Shown here: positions 17,530 to 25,400 of the stretch, in pieces
How the letters are laid out: each line of letters opens with the position of its first letter
How positions within the stretch are numbered: the stretch's first letter is position 1
Source: a virus
Length of the DNA: 26,394 nucleotides
Virus record (IMG/VR): IMGVR_UViG_3300034375_002441
Coordinates: 1 to 26,394 of that record
Strand: one strand, 5' to 3'
Notes under the pieces: generated by a model
What the model was told of the DNA's origin: nothing
Database searches by the model: none
What the model saw: the letters and a program-made list of their open reading frames with translations, nothing else
Program-made: the position numbers and the translations under genes

Positions 17530-18140
17530 GTGGTGCAATACAAGGTATCGCTGGTATAGCCGGTGGTATTATAGGTAGCCGCAAAAGAAAGCGAGAAGAA
17601 AAAGCAGCTCAACGAGAGATGGCTATGAATAAAGCCGCTTATGCTCAATTAGACACTTCAAATCTTTATGCTGGTATGGAAAATACCATGGAGGACTTGA
17701 CAGTTAACCAGCAGCAAGCTCAGTTTGAAAAACAAATGCAACAACAAGCATTGGCTACTACTATGACTGGTCTACAAGGTGCTGCGGGTGGATCTGGTAT
17801 TGCTGCATTAGCTCAATCACTAGCTGGACAACAAATGCAAGCAGCTCAACAAGCTTCTGCGACTATAGGTCAACAAGAGCAGCAGAATCAATTACTCCAA
17901 GCGCAACAAGCTCAAAGATTACAAGAGCTAGAAGCTCAAGGAGCAACTCAAGCTAGAGCTTTAGAATATGAAAAAACAGGTACGCTATTAGGTATGTCTC
18001 AACAAAGACTTGGCGCTGCTAAACAAGCTAGAGCAGCCGCTACACAGTCTATAATCGGTGGTATTGGAGCTATTGGTGGCGCTGTAGCTGGATCAGGTGG
18101 AGCTATGTTTGGTGGCGGTGGTGGCGCTGGAACACAATAA
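17499..18140 (+). CDS. Internal virion / DNA-ejection protein, small (T7 gp14-like position)
   Basis: 213 residues. Residues 1-27 (MAGIGTAALVGGAIQGIAGI and following) form a Gly/Ala-rich hydrophobic segment, and residues about 183-213 are another Gly-rich one, both resembling membrane-inserting glycine-zipper helices. Between them is a Gln/Ala-rich amphipathic helical region with a basic SRKRKREEK patch near 27-35. This composition is typical of the small ejection proteins that leave the virion first and build a channel in the host envelope. It is the first of three consecutive genes of rising size (213, 441, >2299 residues), the order of T7 gp14-gp15-gp16. The start codon lies inside the cupin gene. 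An alternative is a tail or cargo protein of crAss-like phages; the low-complexity sequence gives little homology signal. Confidence 0.6.
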   Translation: MAGIGTAALVGGAIQGIAGIAGGIIGSRKRKREEKAAQREMAMNKAAYAQLDTSNLYAGMENTMEDLTVNQQQAQFEKQMQQQALATTMTGLQGAAGGSGIAALAQSLAGQQMQAAQQASATIGQQEQQNQLLQAQQAQRLQELEAQGATQARALEYEKTGTLLGMSQQRLGAAKQARAAATQSIIGGIGAIGGAVAGSGGAMFGGGGGAGTQ

Positions 18141-18154
18141 AATAATAATAAAAA

Positions 18155-19480
18155 ATGGCAGTAAACGAAGCATTAATAAGAGGCGCAGCTGTAGCTGCAG
18201 GACCAGTAGTAGATTACTTTGGGGCTTTTTCTAAAGGTTTTCAATCAACATATGGACCTATAATGGAGCAGCGCAAAGCTAAATTAAAGGCTGATCAAGA
18301 AAAGAAAGCTGCTCAAGACGCTAAAATGATTAAGCTTTTAGACGGTTTAGAAGACATAGATATAGCCAACTTAAACCCTCAAGAGCAAAAAGAAATAGCA
18401 ACAAAAGCATTTGCCTGGAAAAAAGAATACGCTGATATAGCTAGTCAATTAGCTAGAGTGTCAGCTTCTGATAATTATGAGTTATACATGGAGCTATCTG
18501 ACAAGTTAAACTCTATAAACAATAGATTTGTTAATTTAACTAACAATATAAAAGTTCAAAAAACGGGTAAACTTGATTGGGCTGATAATACTAAAGCTGG
18601 TAAATATTCTATTCTAAACACTTTAAATGGTGAAAGTGACAAAGCTGAATCTTGGTTTACTGGTGATTTAGAAGTTGGGCCCAATGGAGAAGCTGTGTAT
18701 GGTGGTATAAAAGAACCGCCTGTTCTTGTACTTAAAGATGCTGGTGTAGCTTTTGGTAATTTATATAAAAACGACATAGAGGAAGCTTACAAAAGAAAAG
18801 TACCTTATACTCCTGAAGAGACAATGCGGTATAAAGATGACTTAAAAACATCTTTAAGCCCACAAGTTGCCGAAATGATAATAAAAGGAGATAACATTAT
18901 ACCGGGTGTAAATCCTGATTTATTCTCTGATATAGATCCAGATGCAAAAGACATAGTAGATCAAGTAGCTATTAGATTAGCCCAAGGTCGTAGTGATGTT
19001 GCTTCTCAATATCTAAATCAGATAGAACAAAAAGAGCAACAAGATTTACAATCAAAAGAGCAAGGACAATTAGATATATACAGAAAGAAAAAACAAATAG
19101 ACCAACAGTTCAAGTCTGACACTGATAAGCCTACTCAAACAGAGATAACTAGAACTCAAAAGCTTGAGAAAATAGAAAAAAGAGCTAAAAAAAGAGTTGA
19201 TAGTATTTTAAAAAATCCAGTATTAGCTGTTTTAGCTGTTCAAGGAGTTAGTGAAGAAGACGTTGAAAGAGATCCAAAAAACCCAAGAGTTATTGTGATA
19301 AAAGGTGAAAATGGAGATTTAAGGTTTGATACTAATAATAAAAGCGATATATCTAAGTTAGCAAAAACTCTTGAACAAATAGAGTTTGGAGCTGACGCTA
19401 TAACCGACGATGTAAAATTAGCTATAGATGATTATATAGCTGAAAGAAGAAAAAAAAGAAATCCATTATTGGACGAATAA
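18155..19480 (+). CDS. Internal virion / ejection protein, middle-size (T7 gp15-like position), helical
   Basis: 441 residues, hydrophilic and predicted largely helical, with no signal peptide. The N-terminus starts with an Ala/Gly-rich stretch (LIRGAAVAAGPVVDYFGAFS), then Lys-rich helices (about 40-110), a less regular centre, and a Lys/Glu/Gln-rich coiled coil about 285-345 (QKEQQDLQSKEQGQLDIYRK and following). The last ~95 residues contain a small mixed domain with ILKNPVLAVLAVQGVSEEDV. I recognise no enzyme motif. It begins 14 bases after the previous stop and ends 15 bases before the giant gene, so it is part of one transcription unit with them. By position and composition I infer an ejected core protein; it could instead be a scaffold for packaging the giant protein. 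Confidence 0.55.
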   Translation: MAVNEALIRGAAVAAGPVVDYFGAFSKGFQSTYGPIMEQRKAKLKADQEKKAAQDAKMIKLLDGLEDIDIANLNPQEQKEIATKAFAWKKEYADIASQLARVSASDNYELYMELSDKLNSINNRFVNLTNNIKVQKTGKLDWADNTKAGKYSILNTLNGESDKAESWFTGDLEVGPNGEAVYGGIKEPPVLVLKDAGVAFGNLYKNDIEEAYKRKVPYTPEETMRYKDDLKTSLSPQVAEMIIKGDNIIPGVNPDLFSDIDPDAKDIVDQVAIRLAQGRSDVASQYLNQIEQKEQQDLQSKEQGQLDIYRKKKQIDQQFKSDTDKPTQTEITRTQKLEKIEKRAKKRVDSILKNPVLAVLAVQGVSEEDVERDPKNPRVIVIKGENGDLRFDTNNKSDISKLAKTLEQIEFGADAITDDVKLAIDDYIAERRKKRNPLLDE

Positions 19481-19495
19481 TTAAAATAAAATAAT

Positions 19496-22400
19496 ATGCC
19501 TGATTATATTTTTAAAGGTAAACCTATTGACGAAAGTCTAGTTGTTGAAGCTGCTGAAGTTAAAGGTTTGACTGTTGAAGAGTACGTTAATCAAAAAGAA
19601 GGTTTAGAACTGGTTGTAATCGATCCACCAGCAAAGAAAACAGACGGTGTACCGGGTGCAGTTGCTCCGTCGGGACCTCAACCGGCACCAACTATGGAAT
19701 CAGTTTTGGAAACTGGTTTTTCGGGTTTACAAGATCCAACAGAAGTAAATAACGTATATACAACACCTTTAACGCCTGAAGACAAGTTAGATACACCTTA
19801 CTGGATGCTACAAAAAATGGCTCGAGAGAATAATTTAACAGTTGAAAGGCGTAATCAAATTTTAGATGAAGGTATTGAAGGTAAATGGGGCAAGAAAGGA
19901 GCTAACGATTTAGTAAGAGACGCTCTTGAAATGAGTGTTGAGTCTAAAGATATAGATCAACAAACGTTTGAAAATTATTTTCCATTAGACATAATTGAAG
20001 CACCTATTGAAATAGAAGGAGCTTCATACAAATATGGTGGTGGTAGCATGAGGCCTGTAACTGCAGAGGTTATAAAGCAAAGAATATTTGACTACGCTTT
20101 TGACAATAATTTAGATGAGCAGCAAGCCGAGGATTACTATAACTTATATTTAAACTATAAAAATGATGGTGATTTAACACCTATTAACGATCTTCAAGAA
20201 CAAACACTGTCAGCGTTAAAAATAAAATCAGAGCAAGAAGTAAGATCTAAAAACTTAGAGTTAATAAGCAGAGATTATTCTGAAGAAGTAAGGCAAAGAG
20301 CTCTTCAAAATCTAGGTGGTTACGAGCAAAATATAGAGTCTATATTAGAGTCAACAAATCAGCTTAATGATCTTATTTTAAAATATGAAGATGAGGTTAA
20401 ATCATATTCTGCCCAATACAAACCAACGGCAGATAAAATAAACGCGTTAGACTCTGAAATAGAGTCTTTAAAGCAAAGATACGAAAACCAACCAAGACCA
20501 GCACTCCTTGATCTTTATCAACGAAAAATAAACGAAAGAAATAAATTAGCATCGTCAATAAATCCTGAAGAATTAGCTAGAACAGAGGCTGATTTAGGTG
20601 CTCAATACGCTAAAATAAGCGATTTACAAAACAAAAGAGAAAACAAGATTCTTGCTACTACAGCTCAATATGGTGATTTAGAAAAAGGCTCTAAAAACTA
20701 TGCAGCTACTTTAGAAGCTTTAAATAAAAACTATAGTTGGACTACAAGAGCTGGGTATATGATGGAGCAAGCTTTTGGTGGAGCAACAGCGACTGTTGGA
20801 TCTTATATATATAAAGGTTTAACATATGCTACTGCAGCTGGCTTGTCGGGGCCTTTTAAACCTGTAGACGTTGGATATATAAATAAAAAAATTATAGAGT
20901 CAGGTGATGCTGTTGTTGCCGCTGCAGCTGATTATAATTTAGCTATAGAAGAAAAAATTAAAAAAGAACTACCTCAAGCTGTAACCGTTGAAGATGTTAA
21001 ATCTGGAAGGGCGTCTATAGGTAGTTTTATATACGACTCTAGTGCTAATGCAACACCTACTTTAGCTACTATATTTGCGCCAATGAAAGCTGTTAAAATT
21101 CTTGGTACAGGTGCTAAAGCTTTAAAAGGCGCTGAAAAAATAAAAGCTTTAGGTTTAGCTGCTGATAGATATAGAAAAGCAGCTAATGTTTCTTCTTACC
21201 TAATGGGTGTTCAAACTGGCGGCGGCATGATATCAGGTGTAGAGATTGGTAAGCTTCAAAACCCAAAGCAAATAGCATTACTAAAAGAAAAGCTTGAAAC
21301 AACTAAAGATCCTATAGCTATATCTAAAATAAACGATCAAATAGCTCAGCTAGAAAACACAATGAACAAGTCTTCATTTACAACTGGTTTGTCTGGGCTT
21401 GTCACTGGTTCTATAACTAGATATACTGAAAAATTAATAACACTAGGTTTATTTGATGATTTTGCATCAATGGCTAATCAAACCGGTAAAAACGTTTGGT
21501 TAAATTTGTTTAACACTGGTAAAACACTAACAGGCGCTGTTATTAAAGAAGAAGGGCAAGAAATAGCTGAACAGATACTAACTACCGGTGTTGCTAAAAA
21601 TGTTATATTAGGTGAAAACGTAAATATATTTGATGGTGTTGATTTAGATTTGGTTGCTAACACAGCCGTTGCTACTACCCTTATGCTGGGTGGTAAAACA
21701 ATGAACAATACGCATAACATATTAGCTGAGCATTTTACATCTAAAGAAGAGCAAGCTAGTATTCAGTCTAAAATAGACGAGCTGCAAGTTGTTATGTCTC
21801 TACCTACAGAGGAGAGAATAACCAAAACAAAACAAATTTTAGCCGACATAGGTCTTGCAGATGTAGTATCTCTTAGTAAATTAAACTTATTAAATAAACA
21901 GGAGCTAAATAGAGTTGGTGAAATACAAGCTGAGTTAAATAGATTGTCTAGAGCAGCTCAAAGACTAGCTGCTGGCATACAAGGTTTACCAACTGATCAA
22001 GATATAAAAGCTATTAAAAATCTAGAAGATCAATACAATGATCTTTCTAATCAAAAAGAAAAAATACTTTTAACAAAAAGAAAAACTAATCAAGAGTTTT
22101 TAAAGAAAAAGCAAATAGAAGCAAGTCCTGAAAGATTATTTCATTTAGCTTTGTTTGATTCATCTAATGTACTAGCTTCTAGTATGGTTGGCAAAGGTAA
22201 TGAAATTATATTTATAGAACATGATGAAAATGGTAATAAAGATTTTTCATCTATAGAAAAATTTAAAGGGCAAAAAATAAAGTACAAAGATGATGAAGGC
22301 GTAGAACAGGAGGCTGATATATATGATTTAATATCAGAAGGTACTAATGCTGGTTATAATTTTGGAAATGTAGCTATAGTAGACATGTTAAACGCTAGAC

Positions 22401-25400
22401 AAGCGATAGCTACTATACCAGTTAATTCTGATGGTAAGTTTGCTGCGGTATCAGCTCTACACGAAGTTAGCCATATAAGAAACAAGGGTAAAAAGCTTAA
22501 ATTTGAAGGAGATAGCGACGAGGCCATAGCAAATAGAAGGGCTGTCACAGAAGCTATTACAGCTGTTGATGATAAGTTTGCTCAAGGGTCTATTTCTGAA
22601 GAAGATTATAATACAATAAAAAATAGATTAGAAGTATACGAAAAAGACGGGGACTACGAGGAGTTTATGCAAGTCTTGAGTGATGCTAGACTATTAGGCG
22701 TTTTAACTAAAGGTGATTTTAGTAATCCTAGCCTAGCTAAACCATTTATTGATTTATTTCAAAATATAATGGTTAAAACATTTGGTGATCAAGCTCAAGT
22801 ATTTGCTCAGTTCAACACAGGTTCAGACGTATTTAACTACATCGAAAACTTTAGAAAAAATGCAATACAAGGAGTTGTAGTTAATGAGCTGGAAGAAGAA
22901 GATCAACTTACTTTATCTGCATCGAAAATAAACGATTTAGCCAAAAAATACAAAGAAGGTAATATAACAGCCGAAGAAGAAGCTTCTTTAGTTAAACAAT
23001 ATAATAGAATAGCTTTAGGACCAGGTCTTAATTTCCAGGGATATAAATCTAGACAAGCAGAACAAGAAGGTTTAAAAGCTATATCAAGAGAAGATGCTAT
23101 TGGCGAAGTTGGAAAATATTTTTCTGGTATATTAGAAAGATTTAATCCAGAGACAAGCGACTTTTCAACATGGGTTGTTAATAATATAAGACCTAAAAGA
23201 CAATCTTTTTATGAGCAAGAAATAGGTGGTAAAGAGGTTGAAACTAGAATATCAGATGAAAGAGCTAAAGAGCTTGAAACTATAGCTGAAGAAACAACAG
23301 CTCCAGTCACTGAAGTAGATACAGACTTTAAGCTAGTAGATAGTATTAGAGTTGATAAAAAACCTTTAGAAGTAGAATTTAAAGATAAAGTTAGAAAGTT
23401 TGTTACAGAGCAGTTAAAAGATCTTGATCCACAAAGTGAGACTTTTAGAAAGCAAGCATTTAAACCTAATAAAGATTTTATTAACTTTATAAAAAATAAT
23501 CTTTTAGGTAAATCAATAACTGATTATAGAGACTTTATAAGAAATAATCCAAACTTTGTTAAAGGTCTGAATATAGCGGCTTTAATTAAGTTTGACACTG
23601 GTTTAGTTAAACAAGGTAAACCTAGATTATTTACAGAGTTTAACAGAAGACTTACAACTCAAAAAGATATTGAGAAGTTTATGATGCAAGGTAGAGTACC
23701 ATATCTAACTGTAAAACAGATGGGGCAGGGTGCTAATCTATACAATAGACTTAAACCTACAGAAACTCAAATTGTAAACTTCTTAACAAATGAAATACCA
23801 TCAACTGTTAGTAATAGAAAAACAGCAATAGCTAGAGAAATAGCTAATAGATTTATAGCTGAAGCAGCTCCATCAACAGAGATGTTTCAAGCTAAACCAT
23901 TAGAAGCTAGAGCTAAAACGGCTGAAAAATTACAAGTTTCACCAACAGCTAAATTTAGTAGAATAGCTCAAACATTGTTTGATTTAGGTTTAAAAGGTAG
24001 ATCTAAAGTTGATTCTTTATTGACAAAGTTTGATTTAGAAAGATCATTAGATTTAAAGAAGTTAGTACTAACTCAAGAAGGTAGAGACAAAATTACTAAT
24101 GCTTTTGAAACTGTTATTTTCCCATTGCTTGATAGAGACGCCTGGTTACAAAGAGACTCTTTCACAAGTAGTAACGCTAATTATAATATAAGTATAAGTA
24201 AAGGCACAAAAACTGAAATAGATGCGTTTTATGCGTTAAAAGAACAAATAAAATCTAGAATTGAAAATGCTCCAGACAGCGCTTTTGGATCTAAAGTTAA
24301 AGATTCTAATGGTAACATTATTGATTACAAGATAAGTGGCTATGCAACTGTATTTAAAGGAACTCCTTCTGAAATAAAAACAAAAGCAGAAGAGTTCAAT
24401 AGAAAAGTAACTGCAATACACGAGACATTGTGGGAAAGGATAGCTGATACTATTAGTAAAGATAAATCTAAAGCTTCTATTATTGCCACGTATCTAAAAC
24501 TAACCGCTAATGATAAATCATCTTGGCATAGAAGAGGTGCTGCTATATTTGGTTATTCACCAAATCCAAAAGCTAAAGGCAAAACAATATATGAAATGGA
24601 GCACGCTATGCCAGCTACATCCGCTTATTTGTATTTACTTGACTCAGCTATAACTAATGCTGGTGTTAAAAATAGCACGTTTAAAGAAGCTTATAAATTA
24701 ATTTCTGATAATTACAAACTTATAGCATTAGACAAAGTTGAAAACTCTAAACTAGGTAAAGCTAAATTAGGTACATCTATGCCAAGAGGTTGGGATGTGT
24801 TAGAAAACTTTTGGTGGCAAAGATATTTTAACGAAGAAGTAGCTAAGTTTGAAGGAGGTATTGATCCAAACTCTATAGTTGATATAAACGGTAACAAACT
24901 AGGTGATTTATTTAATATAGATTCTTTTGGTAAAGCTATTAATAGTGAAGTAGCTAAATCAACTTTAAAAGCTTCTAAAATAAACAACAAGCTTCAACCA
25001 AATGGTTTAAAATACGATGACGCGGTACAAAATGCTACTCAACTGGCTAGTCTTAGCACGTTAGATAAGGCGTTTGATAACGCTAGAGATATAGATGCGC
25101 CTATTAAAAAAATTAGAGTATTTGACTTTGACGATACGTTAGCTAGATCAAAAAGTAAAGTATTATACACGGTACCAAACGTTGAAGGCGGTTTTAGTGA
25201 AGGCGCTACAAACTTGAAGGCTATATTTATGGTTGGTGGTCCTGGTGCTGGTAAAACAAATGTTGGTAAAGGATTACAGCTTGGTAGACGTGGTTATAAA
25301 GTAGTTAATCAAGATATAGCTCTTGAGGCTATGAAAGAAGAAGCTGGGTTACCGGCTAAAGAATCTGATTATACCGCGGAGCAAAGATCAATGAGATCTA

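Noticed and set aside
17470-17530. A-rich run (gaaaaaaataaaaaatt) at the overlap of the cupin gene and the 213-residue gene as a -1 frameshift site making a fusion.
   Set aside because: The -1 frame meets TAA at 17490-17492 directly after the run, before the ATG at 17499, so slippage would stop translation and could not fuse the proteins. Independent initiation at 17499 explains the overlap.
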